Source: an uncultured Bacteroidota bacterium (GTDB taxonomy: Bacteria > Bacteroidota > Bacteroidia > Bacteroidales > CAIWKO01). Taken from it: a stretch of DNA of 6,796 bases. The notes beneath the pieces are model-generated. The model was given only the letters and a program-made list of their open reading frames with translations, searched no databases and was not told the origin of the DNA. Made by a program: the position numbers and the translations under genes. Each line of letters opens with the position of its first letter. Position 1 is the first letter of the stretch. Where the stretch lies: positions 1 through 6,796 of the forward strand of contig CALGYY010000039.1 in NCBI GenBank assembly GCA_937934705.1, given 5' to 3'. Of this stretch, positions 1 to 6,546 are shown piece by piece.

Positions 1-522
1 CTCCCCCTGATGATTTTACTCCTGAGTCTTCCGTTGCTGGCCGGTGCCCAGACTGCGAAAGATACGGTGATGGCACGCTGGTGCGGGACTTACAAAGGCA
101 CATTGCAGATCTTCGGCAAGAACGGAAAAGTGGACGAAGTCCCGATGGGGCTCGACATCCGCGTCATTAAGCCCGACAGTCTGTGGCAATGGGAGATCAC
201 TTACGGCAGCGGCGATGATGCGGACATCAGGGACTATCAGCTTGTTGCAATCGATACGGCACGGAATTATGCCTACACCCTCGACGAGAAAGACGGGATT
301 CTTCTGTCATTCTACTTTGTAGGCAAGGTCTTCTACAGTCTTTTCGAGGTGAACGGAACACAACTCACCACCTTTTATTCCCTGGGGAAAGACCGCATCA
401 GCATGCAGATCATAACGATGAATCCCGCACGTAAGGATTATGAAGTACTGACCGGAGAAGGCATTCATGTCAGTGCATTTCCGCCCACAGGGATACAGCA
501 GGCGGTATTAAGGAAACAGTAA
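1..522 (+). CDS. Small exported protein of unknown function, 5' end missing
   Basis: The reading frame is open from base 1, and the first ATG (base 10) begins directly with a hydrophobic stretch (ILLLSLPLLAGAQ) that has no positively charged N-region. The true start is therefore probably a few codons to the left of the window. The hydrophobic stretch ending in A-G-A-Q looks like a signal peptide, so the mature protein of about 155 residues should act in the periplasm or at the cell surface. The mature part begins with a W-C-G-T-Y-K-G-T-L motif followed by alternating hydrophobic and polar residues rich in Y, F, W, I and V. That suggests an all-beta fold, perhaps a small lipocalin-like barrel; this is inference from the pattern only, and I do not recognise a family. 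There is no lipobox cysteine. The gene converges on the Ppx/GppA gene with only 2 bases between the stop codons and no visible terminator between them. Confidence 0.72.
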   Translation, partial: LPLMILLLSLPLLAGAQTAKDTVMARWCGTYKGTLQIFGKNGKVDEVPMGLDIRVIKPDSLWQWEITYGSGDDADIRDYQLVAIDTARNYAYTLDEKDGILLSFYFVGKVFYSLFEVNGTQLTTFYSLGKDRISMQIITMNPARKDYEVLTGEGIHVSAFPPTGIQQAVLRKQ

Positions 523-524
523 AA

Positions 525-1415
525 TCAACTGCCCGTACCAAGCATGATCTCGCGGTACATCATATGAACAAGGCCGTCAGGGAGCCCGATTTTGGGGACC
601 GCGGCAAATTCAAGACTCCCCCACTTCATGATCTTCATAAAAATTTCCGTGGCCTCCACGATCACATCGGCACGGTCGGGACGCATACCCAGTTGGGCAA
701 TCCTGTAATCGACCGACACGCGCGACAATTCATCATAGGCTTGTTCCAGTTCACGATAGAAGATCATCCCGGCTTCTGATTTCGCGTATAATTTGGCGAT
801 CTTGTTGATGTTACCCCCGGATCCTACGCAATAGATCTTACCTTCCTCATCTTTCAATGGCTTCAGCCACTCCTTCATCCGCTGCCATTCCTTCTCGTCT
901 GTCATCTGCTCACGGATCCTAATGGTCCCGATTCTGAACGATTCAGATCTGACCACCTGATGATCCCTGGTCATCGAAATTTCAGTACTTCCTCCACCAA
1001 CATCAATATACATTTTATACTTATACTGACGGCCTACATTAATATTATTCACTGCGGAAACAATGGCGGCTTCCTCAATACCGTCAATTATCCTGACGGT
1101 TAAACCCGTTTCATCTAAAATACGCCTGATGATATGTTCGCTGTTGGCGGCCTCCCTCATGGCAGCGGTTGCACAGGCTCTGTATGCGATCGGCTTGTAA
1201 ACATCAATCAGCAGTTTGAAGGCCGTGAGTGTTTTCAGCAGGTTTTCCTCCCTGGCAGGGCTGATGCTGCCCGAAGTGAATACATCTTCGCCCAGTCGGA
1301 CGGGAATGCGGACGAGACTGGCCTTGTCGGCAACGGGAACACCGTTGCGTTCAATCACGTTGGAAAACAGCAGCCTGACCGCATTGGAGCCTATATCAAT
1401 AGCAGCGAGAAGCAT
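525..1415 (-). CDS. ppx: Ppx/GppA-family phosphatase, short single-module form
   Basis: This 296-residue protein has the ASKHA-fold signatures of exopolyphosphatase / guanosine pentaphosphatase: phosphate loop DIGSN (7-11), CATAAMREA (81-89), G-I-E-E-A (112-116, with the expected catalytic Glu), DVGGGSTE (138-145), VGSGGN (197-202) and a C-terminal LPDGL (278-282). The family releases terminal phosphate from polyphosphate or converts pppGpp to ppGpp in the cytoplasm; sequence alone does not decide which. It lacks the C-terminal HD-type extension of the longer E. coli proteins and matches the roughly 300-residue forms. The ATG at 1415 is preferred. A TTG six codons upstream (1433) is in frame, but the conserved domain begins right after the ATG, leaving nothing for the extra residues to do. 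It is the last gene of the sixA-ppk-ppx cluster, 95 bases after ppk, which favours an exopolyphosphatase role. Confidence 0.93.
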   Translation of the reverse strand: MLLAAIDIGSNAVRLLFSNVIERNGVPVADKASLVRIPVRLGEDVFTSGSISPAREENLLKTLTAFKLLIDVYKPIAYRACATAAMREAANSEHIIRRILDETGLTVRIIDGIEEAAIVSAVNNINVGRQYKYKMYIDVGGGSTEISMTRDHQVVRSESFRIGTIRIREQMTDEKEWQRMKEWLKPLKDEEGKIYCVGSGGNINKIAKLYAKSEAGMIFYRELEQAYDELSRVSVDYRIAQLGMRPDRADVIVEATEIFMKIMKWGSLEFAAVPKIGLPDGLVHMMYREIMLGTGS

Positions 1416-1428
1416 TCCTGTTAATTTC

Positions 1429-1449
1429 TGCAAATCTCTTCAATTTGCA
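1429..1449 (-). promoter_or_regulatory. Small inverted repeat just upstream of ppx
   Basis: A perfect 7-base inverted repeat (TGCAAAT / ATTTGCA) with a 7-base loop lies 13 bases before the ppx ATG, in the 95-base gap after ppk. Read on the minus strand, the loop is TGAAGAG, a purine-rich stretch that could serve as a weak ribosome-binding site. The hairpin could affect ppx translation or mark a protein-binding site, but a 7-base A/T-rich stem can occur by chance. There is no T-run after it, so it is not a typical terminator. Confidence 0.3.
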
Positions 1450-1510
1450 CCATTGCACATTAAGGCAGCGTTATTTTTTTCAGCCATATTTTCAACAATG
1501 GCCTGAAGAA

Positions 1511-3574
1511 TTAATTCTTCCCGGTCTGACCGGCGAAATACTGATAGAGTTCGGTCTGCGAGCGCAGTTCGGGTTCCTGGTCGGTCGACACATAGATGTT
1601 CTTCTGTCCTTTTCCTATAATGCGGGCTTTGGTATTGTCTGACAGCTGGATCTGAAGCATGTGCCAGAGCTCATCCTGCAGGCGTTTATCAAGTACCGGA
1701 CAGGCCACTTCCACCCGGTAATCAAAATTGCGCACCATCCAGTCGGCAGAGCTCAGGTAATAGAGCGGTTTACCGCTATTACAGAAGACAAAGACACGGG
1801 AGTGCTCGAGGTACTTATCAACGATACTGATCGCCTCAAGTCTCCCGTTGTATTCATCCGGATCAGGGATAAGTATACAGGTTCCGCGAATGATCAGTTG
1901 TATCCTGACCCCGGCCTTTGCCGCTTCACAAATTCTGGCTGCGATCTTTTCATCGACCAGATTATTAATCTTGATCACTGCCCAGGCGTCTTTTCCTGCT
2001 GAGGCATTGCGAATCTCATTCGTCAGAAGCCGCATGAAATGCTCCCTCATATTGTAAGGCGATATCACGAGGTTTCTGAACTTAAAGGATTTGTATTGAA
2101 GTTCAATAAGGTCAAACAGCTTCTCCACTTCACCGGTAATGGCCGGATTGGCCGTCAGCAAACTTTCATCCGCGTAAACCCTGGCGGTATCCTCATTAAA
2201 ATTGCCTGTACCGACGTTGGCATAATTCACCAGCTTCTTTCCTTCCTTCCGGCTGATCAGGATGAGTTTTGCATGCACCTTGAATCCTGAGCGACTCTGG
2301 ATAATATGAACCCCTTCTTCCTGAAGTTTTTCCGTCCAGTAGATATTATTCTGTTCATCAAAGCGGGCCTGAAGTTCCATGAGTACCGTCACCTTCTTTC
2401 CGTTTCTTGCGGCGTTGATCAGGGCGTTCATCACGTTGGAATTACGTGCTACCCGGTAAATGGTTATTCTTATCGCGGTCACCTCCGGGTCGATTGACGC
2501 TTCCCTCAACAGGTCAATAATATAGCGAAAAGACTGATAGGGAAAATGCAGCATCACATCTTTCTTTCTGATGATTGGAAACATACTGCTGGCGCCGTGA
2601 AGATCAGGATGAGAAAGCGGCGGAGCGGGCGGATACATCAGCTCCTTTGCCCCTACCGCCGGAAAATTCATAAAGTCCCTGAAATTATGATAGCGTCCTC
2701 CGGGAAGAATGGATGCATTGCGCGAAACCCTCAGCATGGATGTTAGCATATCAAGGAATTTCCCGGGTATCTGTTCGTCGTAGATAAAGCGGATGGGACG
2801 CCCCAACTTTCTTTGCTTCAGGCTCTCCGACATCAGTTCCAGGAAACTTTTGGAAACGTCGGTATCAATATCCAGTTCTGCATCCCGAGTGAACTTGATG
2901 GTATAAGCATCCAGTTCCTCATAGTCGAACATAGAGAAAATCTCACGCAGGCAGTAACGGATGATGTCGTCCGTAAACATAATGAAACGTTTTCCGCTGA
3001 TTTCCGGAAGGATAAGAAAACGGGAGATCACATCGGGGATCTCGATCAGGGCGTAGTTGTCTTTCTTCTTTTTCCTGCTTCCGTGCATATGTACGGCCAG
3101 GTATGGTGACTTGTCGCGCAGGCTGGAAGGGTCTTCCAGATTCCTGAGCATGACCGGAAACAAGTGACTTCTGAGTTCATTGTGATAATACTCCTTCACA
3201 TATGCTCCCTGCGAAGGGGTCAGCTCCTTATCACTCACAAAAAAAATCTTCTGTTCTTCCAGAAGACGCAGAATTTCTTCATAGATCTCAAGAACCTGCT
3301 CCTGCTGGCGGGCAACGATTTCCGATATTTTGCGGATGAGTTTCTGCGGTGAGGCTTCAGAACTGACCGCGTGCTTTTTTTCAATACGTGCAATGCGGCT
3401 CAGAGTTGCTACTCTGACCCGAAAAAACTCGTCAAGATTATTTGAAAAGATACCGAGAAACTTCAGCCGTTCCAGTAATGGATTCCTCGGGTCCGCTGCC
3501 TCCTGCAAAACCCTTCCGTTGAAGCTGAGCCAGCTGATTTCCCTGGGGACCAGGGCATGCTTTTTTTTTGCCAT
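1511..3574 (-). CDS. ppk1: Polyphosphate kinase 1 (PPK1)
   Basis: PPK1 reversibly transfers the gamma phosphate of ATP to inorganic polyphosphate through phosphohistidine intermediates. The protein has 687 residues, almost the same length as the 688-residue E. coli enzyme, and the key residues fall one position earlier: His434 in FKVHAKL (E. coli His435, the autophosphorylated residue), His591 in YLEHSR (E. coli His592), and Arg374 (IYRVA) and Arg404 (LQARFDE), which match the metal/phosphate-site arginines. The domain order is standard: N-terminal domain (about 8-110, with SWLSFN and EFFRVRV), head domain (about 115-305), and two phospholipase-D-like C-terminal domains (about 330-495 and 500-675). 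The protein has no signal peptide and is expected at the cytoplasmic side of the membrane. The ATG at 3574 follows the sixA stop by 3 bases, so the two genes are probably translationally coupled. Codons 2-5 contain a run of nine A. Confidence 0.97.
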   Translation of the reverse strand: MAKKKHALVPREISWLSFNGRVLQEAADPRNPLLERLKFLGIFSNNLDEFFRVRVATLSRIARIEKKHAVSSEASPQKLIRKISEIVARQQEQVLEIYEEILRLLEEQKIFFVSDKELTPSQGAYVKEYYHNELRSHLFPVMLRNLEDPSSLRDKSPYLAVHMHGSRKKKKDNYALIEIPDVISRFLILPEISGKRFIMFTDDIIRYCLREIFSMFDYEELDAYTIKFTRDAELDIDTDVSKSFLELMSESLKQRKLGRPIRFIYDEQIPGKFLDMLTSMLRVSRNASILPGGRYHNFRDFMNFPAVGAKELMYPPAPPLSHPDLHGASSMFPIIRKKDVMLHFPYQSFRYIIDLLREASIDPEVTAIRITIYRVARNSNVMNALINAARNGKKVTVLMELQARFDEQNNIYWTEKLQEEGVHIIQSRSGFKVHAKLILISRKEGKKLVNYANVGTGNFNEDTARVYADESLLTANPAITGEVEKLFDLIELQYKSFKFRNLVISPYNMREHFMRLLTNEIRNASAGKDAWAVIKINNLVDEKIAARICEAAKAGVRIQLIIRGTCILIPDPDEYNGRLEAISIVDKYLEHSRVFVFCNSGKPLYYLSSADWMVRNFDYRVEVACPVLDKRLQDELWHMLQIQLSDNTKARIIGKGQKNIYVSTDQEPELRSQTELYQYFAGQTGKN
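3561..3569 (-). repeat. Nine-A homopolymer in the first codons of ppk
   Basis: On the coding strand, nine consecutive A residues follow ATGGC and encode part of Ala2 and Lys3-Lys5. Runs of this length can slip during replication, transcription or sequencing, and a one-base change here would shift almost the whole ppk frame. In the assembled sequence the frame is intact. The run may simply reflect an A-rich early coding region that favours translation initiation. Confidence 0.5.
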
Positions 3575-3577
3575 GGA

Positions 3578-4078
3578 TTATTCCTTCCCCAGCATTTTTG
3601 GCGTGATCAGGAATTTTTTACTGGCGCGACAGCTTATAGCATCCTGCCAGTGATCGCAATGGAGTTCAAGAGCAAAAACTGATGAAGTGGGCATTTCTTC
3701 CGGAATACAGCGACAGAGTTTCGCAGCAAATTCGCTGATGGAAGGATTATGACCCACCAGCATGACAGACTCTGTGGCATCATCTGCCTGACAGAGCAGT
3801 TCAAAAAAATCGTCTGCTTCCTTTTCATACAGGGCTTTGTCGTAAATAATGGCCTTTTTGCGGATGCCTAATTTTTCAGAAAGAACCTTCAGGGTCTGCC
3901 TGGCGCGTTTTGCTGTGCTGCAGATGACCAGCTGCGGGATCTCTGACTTCCCGGACAGGTAGTCTGCAATAAGAGCGGTTTTCTGAACTCCTTTATCGAG
4001 CAATGAACGGTCGTGATCGTCTTTTCCGGCTTCCTCCCAGGAGGACTTACCGTGGCGGAGCAGGTAGAGCGTTTTCAT
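3578..4078 (-). CDS. sixA: SixA-type histidine phosphatase
   Basis: This 166-residue cytoplasmic protein belongs to the histidine phosphatase superfamily, SixA branch. It starts with the catalytic motif LLRHGKS (His9 is the phospho-accepting histidine, Arg8 its partner), followed by STAKRARQT (54-62, Arg58 in the phosphate pocket) and the second histidine in VGHNPS (His110). Length and motif spacing match E. coli SixA, which dephosphorylates phosphohistidine in signalling and PTS proteins; its substrate here is unknown. The ATG at 4078 is chosen over an in-frame TTG at 4132 because the conserved beta strand starts immediately (MKTLYLLRHG) and because a good promoter overlaps the longer reading frame. 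It is the first gene of the operon with ppk and ppx. Its stop lies 3 bases before the ppk start, and the end of the gene supplies the ppk ribosome-binding site. Confidence 0.92.
   Translation of the reverse strand: MKTLYLLRHGKSSWEEAGKDDHDRSLLDKGVQKTALIADYLSGKSEIPQLVICSTAKRARQTLKVLSEKLGIRKKAIIYDKALYEKEADDFFELLCQADDATESVMLVGHNPSISEFAAKLCRCIPEEMPTSSVFALELHCDHWQDAISCRASKKFLITPKMLGKE
3581..3586 (-). promoter_or_regulatory. Ribosome-binding site of ppk inside the end of sixA
   Basis: On the minus strand AAGGAA lies 6 bases before the ppk ATG and overlaps the last codons of sixA (Gly-Lys-Glu). The spacing is normal, and the overlap with the upstream gene supports translational coupling of sixA and ppk. 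Confidence 0.55.
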
Positions 4079-4102
4079 GTCAGTGAGCTTAATGCGGTGA
4101 GG

Positions 4103-4132
4103 TAAAATTAATAAAAAGGTTGGAGCCGGCAA
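4103..4132 (-). promoter_or_regulatory. Candidate Bacteroidota-type promoter of the sixA-ppk-ppx operon
   Basis: On the minus strand a TTTTG box (its TTG at 4132-4130) is followed after exactly 19 bases by TAATTTTA (4110-4103). This fits the Bacteroidota vegetative promoter pattern (TTG/TTTG at -33, about 19 bases, TAnnTTTG at -7) with one mismatch in the last -7 base. Transcription would begin near 4098, about 20 bases before the sixA ATG at 4078. This also argues against the upstream TTG start, which falls within the -33 box. Confidence 0.55.
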
Positions 4133-4152
4133 AACATCAGCCTCCGATTTAA

Positions 4153-4179
4153 CCTTGACTTAATATTCATGAATCAAGG
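4153..4179. repeat. Inverted repeat between the divergent promoters
   Basis: CCTTGA (4153-4158) and TCAAGG (4174-4179) form an inverted repeat with a 15-base spacer. The spacer's right part overlaps a 10-base perfect palindrome, ATTCATGAAT (4165-4174). The element sits between the two divergent candidate promoters, where an operator would be expected. It is short and could be chance. Confidence 0.3.
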
Positions 4180-4187
4180 CTGCCTCA

Positions 4188-4217
4188 TTTATAATACAGC
4201 AGAATGTTGTACCTTCG
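4188..4217 (+). promoter_or_regulatory. Candidate Bacteroidota-type promoter of the C1B peptidase pair
   Basis: TACCTTCG (4210-4217) matches the TAnnTTTG -7 consensus with one mismatch. The -33 position holds only TTTA (4188-4191, 18 bases upstream), so that half is weak. A start of transcription near 4221 would leave a leader of about 17 bases with AGGA at 4224-4227, 10 bases before the ATG at 4238. This placement supports the ATG at 4238 over the upstream in-frame ATG at 4169. Confidence 0.45.
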
Positions 4218-4237
4218 TTACACAGGATTTTCTGATC

Positions 4238-5374
4238 ATGGTGAACAAGTTTATCATCGGAGCATGCCTCCTCATCCTCGTTCTCAGCAGGTTGAACGCT
4301 CAGGAAAACAGGCATTTCACCCTCCTGACCTTTAACCAGGCCACACCGGTTAAAGATCAGGCATATTCTGGTACCTGTTGGAGCTTCGGCACGCTTTCCT
4401 TTGTTGAATCGGAACTGATCCGCCTGGGCCAGGAAAAGACGGATCTCTCTGAGATGTTCATTGTCAGACATATTTATCCAGAAAAAGCAGAAAATTACAT
4501 CCGCTGGCACGGCAAGGTTTTTCTGACTGCAGGCGGGCAATCACACGATGTGATGCGGGTGGTTAAAGAATATGGACTCATGCCCGAAACCACTTTCAGC
4601 GGAAGGGCGGGAAAGAACCAGCCCCATCATCATCAGCGACTCGACAGCGTGATTACATCCGTTTGTAAGGCCATTCTGAAGAACGGACGACCCAGCTCAC
4701 GTTACCCGCAGGTGATCAGCACAATGATGGATCTCTATCTGGGAGTACCACCGGATACTTTTCTGTATAAAAGAGTCTCTTACACACCTGCGACATTCCG
4801 TGATGCAATGGGATTCAATCCGGAGGATTACATAGAGATAACTTCTTACAGCGACCACCCATGGTATCAGCCTTATGTCATGGACTCCAGGTACAACTGG
4901 AGCCATGATCTCTACTGGAATGTTCCTTTGGAGGATTTTATGGAAATCATCGACCATGCGCTTGAGAATGGCTATACGCTTGCCTGGGACGGTGATGTAA
5001 GCGAGGAAGGCTTTTCCTTTGAACAAGCCATCGGCCTGGTCCCGCTGAAACCATGGACGGAGCAGACAGCGGAAGAACGCGTACGCACCTTTACCGGAAA
5101 TGAAAAGGAACTGAAAGTGGATGATGAACTCCGGATGAAGACCTTCAGAGACGGCACCACAACCATCGACCACATCATGCACATCACCGGAATAGCGAAA
5201 GACCAGAGAGGGAAGCGTTATTATTACACCAAGAACTCCTGGGGCGAATTTAACGGAGCGGGGGGTTACATGTATCTTTCTGAAAGTTATGTACGCCTGA
5301 AAACCGTCGCCGTGATGGTACACCGGGATGCCGTACCGGCCGGCATTCAAAAAAAGCTGGGATGGACGAAATAA
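4238..5374 (+). CDS. Exported C1B (bleomycin hydrolase-like) cysteine peptidase, first copy
   Basis: This 378-residue papain-fold peptidase is of the C1B type (bleomycin hydrolase / PepC). Catalytic Cys47 lies in SGTCWSF with oxyanion Gln41 before it, catalytic His312 in IDHIMHITG, and Asn333 in TKNSWGE. Middle motifs also fit C1B: DYIEITSYSDHPWY, then DLYWNVPLEDF, then NGYTLAWDGDV. Canonical C1B enzymes are cytosolic and about 440-455 residues; this one is shorter and begins with a clear signal peptide (MVNK, hydrophobic core, ending LNA-Q around residue 21), so it should act outside the cytoplasm. The ATG at 4238 is preferred over one at 4169, which would put 23 non-hydrophobic residues ahead of the signal and cover the promoter. 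Relative to its neighbour it has about 18 extra residues before the catalytic His (roughly 265-295). A His triplet occurs in NQPHHHQ. Substrate unknown. Confidence 0.9.
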   Translation: MVNKFIIGACLLILVLSRLNAQENRHFTLLTFNQATPVKDQAYSGTCWSFGTLSFVESELIRLGQEKTDLSEMFIVRHIYPEKAENYIRWHGKVFLTAGGQSHDVMRVVKEYGLMPETTFSGRAGKNQPHHHQRLDSVITSVCKAILKNGRPSSRYPQVISTMMDLYLGVPPDTFLYKRVSYTPATFRDAMGFNPEDYIEITSYSDHPWYQPYVMDSRYNWSHDLYWNVPLEDFMEIIDHALENGYTLAWDGDVSEEGFSFEQAIGLVPLKPWTEQTAEERVRTFTGNEKELKVDDELRMKTFRDGTTTIDHIMHITGIAKDQRGKRYYYTKNSWGEFNGAGGYMYLSESYVRLKTVAVMVHRDAVPAGIQKKLGWTK

Positions 5375-5383
5375 AAGAACGCC

Positions 5384-5389
5384 AGGAGA
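5384..5389 (+). promoter_or_regulatory. Possible ribosome-binding site of the second C1B peptidase
   Basis: AGGAGA is the only strong Shine-Dalgarno-like sequence in the 30-base gap between the two peptidase genes. It lies 15 bases before the ATG at 5405, longer than the usual 5-9, so it may act weakly or not at all. No in-frame start lies closer to it; later ATGs at 5411 and 5423 are farther away. Confidence 0.35.
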
Positions 5390-5404
5390 AATAAAACACG
5401 ACTT

Positions 5405-6493
5405 ATGAATATGAACCGGAGAATGATCAGTCTGCTGTTGACAGGATTTTTTCTGCTCACCAGTCTTTTTGCACAGGCACAGGAAATCAAAGCCATTAAA
5501 GAATTACCCGCCACACCGGTTAAAAATCAGGCGAACTCAGGAACCTGCTGGAGTTTCGCCGCAGTTTCGCTTTTTGAAAGTGAATTGATACGGATGGGCA
5601 AGGGTGAGCATGACCTCTCCGAAATGTATTTTGTATGGATGGCCTATCTGTCGAAAGCGGACCGGTATTTCCGGCTTCAGGGTAACACCAATTTCAGCGG
5701 AGGGGGTCAGGCCCATGATGTAACGGATCTGTTATCGCTTTACGGAGGCTTACCTGAAGAGGCTTTTTCCGGATTGCTGAAAGGAAGCACAAAACACGAT
5801 CACATGGAAATGGACGCAGTGCTGGCCGCCCTCATGAAAACCGTGGTCAACCCTGAAATAGAAAAACCAGACACCAAATGGCGGCAGGCCTATGATTCTG
5901 TTCTCAGCATTTACCTGGGTAAGATCCCGTCGGAATTCACTGTTGAAGGAAAAAAATACAGTAGTCATTCTTATGCCCGGTCACTCGGACTTTATTCCGG
6001 AGACTATATTGAACTGACGTCTTTCACTCACCAGCCTTTTTACAGAAAATTCGTCCTTGAGGTGCCTGACAACTGGTCAGCAGGCCTGTATTACAACCTG
6101 CCGCTGGACGAGCTGATAAAAGTGATGGTGTATGCGCTGGAGAACGGTTACACCTTTTCCTGGGACGGAGATGTCAGCGGCCCGGTCAGCTTCGGTGCCA
6201 ACAACGGAATAGCGGTCATGTCAGATGAAACACGTATTGTCAGCCAGGAAGAACGGCAGGAGGCTTTTGATCGTTTCATCACCACCGATGACCACCTGAT
6301 GCACATCACAGGTTTGGGTAAGGATGAAAACGGAAGATCTTACTTTCTGACCAAAAACTCCTGGGGCACTTCCAAGGGGAACAAGGGCTATTGGTGGATG
6401 AGCGAGAACTACGTAAGGATGAACACCATATGTATCATGCTGCACAAAAATGCGCTTCCGGAGGATGTTGCAGTGAAACTGGGCCTGGAATAG
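5405..6493 (+). CDS. Exported C1B (bleomycin hydrolase-like) cysteine peptidase, second copy
   Basis: This 362-residue paralogue of the preceding gene shares its order of motifs: Gln42 and catalytic Cys48 in NSGTCWSF, DYIELTSFTHQPFY, GLYYNLPLDEL, NGYTFSWDGDV, catalytic His297 in DDHLMHITG, Asn318 in TKNSWGT, and a similar C-terminus ending in K-L-G plus two residues. All residues needed for cysteine peptidase activity are present. An N-terminal signal peptide (NRRM, hydrophobic core, ending FAQAQ near residue 25) predicts export. The start could be the ATG at 5405, 5411 or 5423; the first is used because it is nearest the upstream gene, and any of them leaves a workable signal peptide. The 30-base gap, same strand and lack of a visible terminator or promoter indicate an operon with the first copy. 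Family members are amino- or carboxypeptidases or hydrolases of modified peptides; the actual substrate cannot be read from sequence. Confidence 0.9.
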   Translation: MNMNRRMISLLLTGFFLLTSLFAQAQEIKAIKELPATPVKNQANSGTCWSFAAVSLFESELIRMGKGEHDLSEMYFVWMAYLSKADRYFRLQGNTNFSGGGQAHDVTDLLSLYGGLPEEAFSGLLKGSTKHDHMEMDAVLAALMKTVVNPEIEKPDTKWRQAYDSVLSIYLGKIPSEFTVEGKKYSSHSYARSLGLYSGDYIELTSFTHQPFYRKFVLEVPDNWSAGLYYNLPLDELIKVMVYALENGYTFSWDGDVSGPVSFGANNGIAVMSDETRIVSQEERQEAFDRFITTDDHLMHITGLGKDENGRSYFLTKNSWGTSKGNKGYWWMSENYVRMNTICIMLHKNALPEDVAVKLGLE

Positions 6494-6546
6494 AGTCTTC
6501 CTGATTGACAGCATGAGCGGTCACACAAAAAGTTAACACGCATCTC

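Noticed and set aside
1416..1433. N-terminal extension of Ppx from a TTG at 1433
   Set aside because: The ATG at 1415 is a better start codon and the conserved first strand begins right after it.
1434..1510. Separate promoter for ppx in the gap after ppk
   Set aside because: The nearest -7-like match on the minus strand (GAGATTTG) lacks the leading T and has no TTG box at a suitable distance, so read-through from the operon promoter is simpler.
3634..3828. 64-codon minus-strand frame within sixA
   Set aside because: It is an alternative frame of the same strand inside a well-supported gene, without recognisable features.
4079..4132. N-terminal extension of SixA from a TTG at 4132
   Set aside because: The SixA fold starts at the ATG at 4078, and the TTG lies within a well-placed -33 promoter box.
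4169..4237. N-terminal extension of the first peptidase from the ATG at 4169
   Set aside because: The 23 extra residues would precede a complete signal peptide, and the stretch contains the -7 promoter box.
4160..4540. 126-codon minus-strand frame overlapping the divergent promoters and the first peptidase
   Set aside because: It is antisense to the N-terminal signal peptide and the catalytic Cys region and would cover both promoters; the composition looks like a shadow.
4697..5350. 217-codon open frame on the minus strand opposite the first C1B peptidase
   Set aside because: It lies wholly antisense to a gene with clear catalytic motifs, and its translation shows no domain, signal peptide or credible upstream context.
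6481..6510. GGAA/TTCC mini-hairpin near the stop of the second peptidase as a terminator
   Set aside because: The stem is only four bases and no T-run follows.
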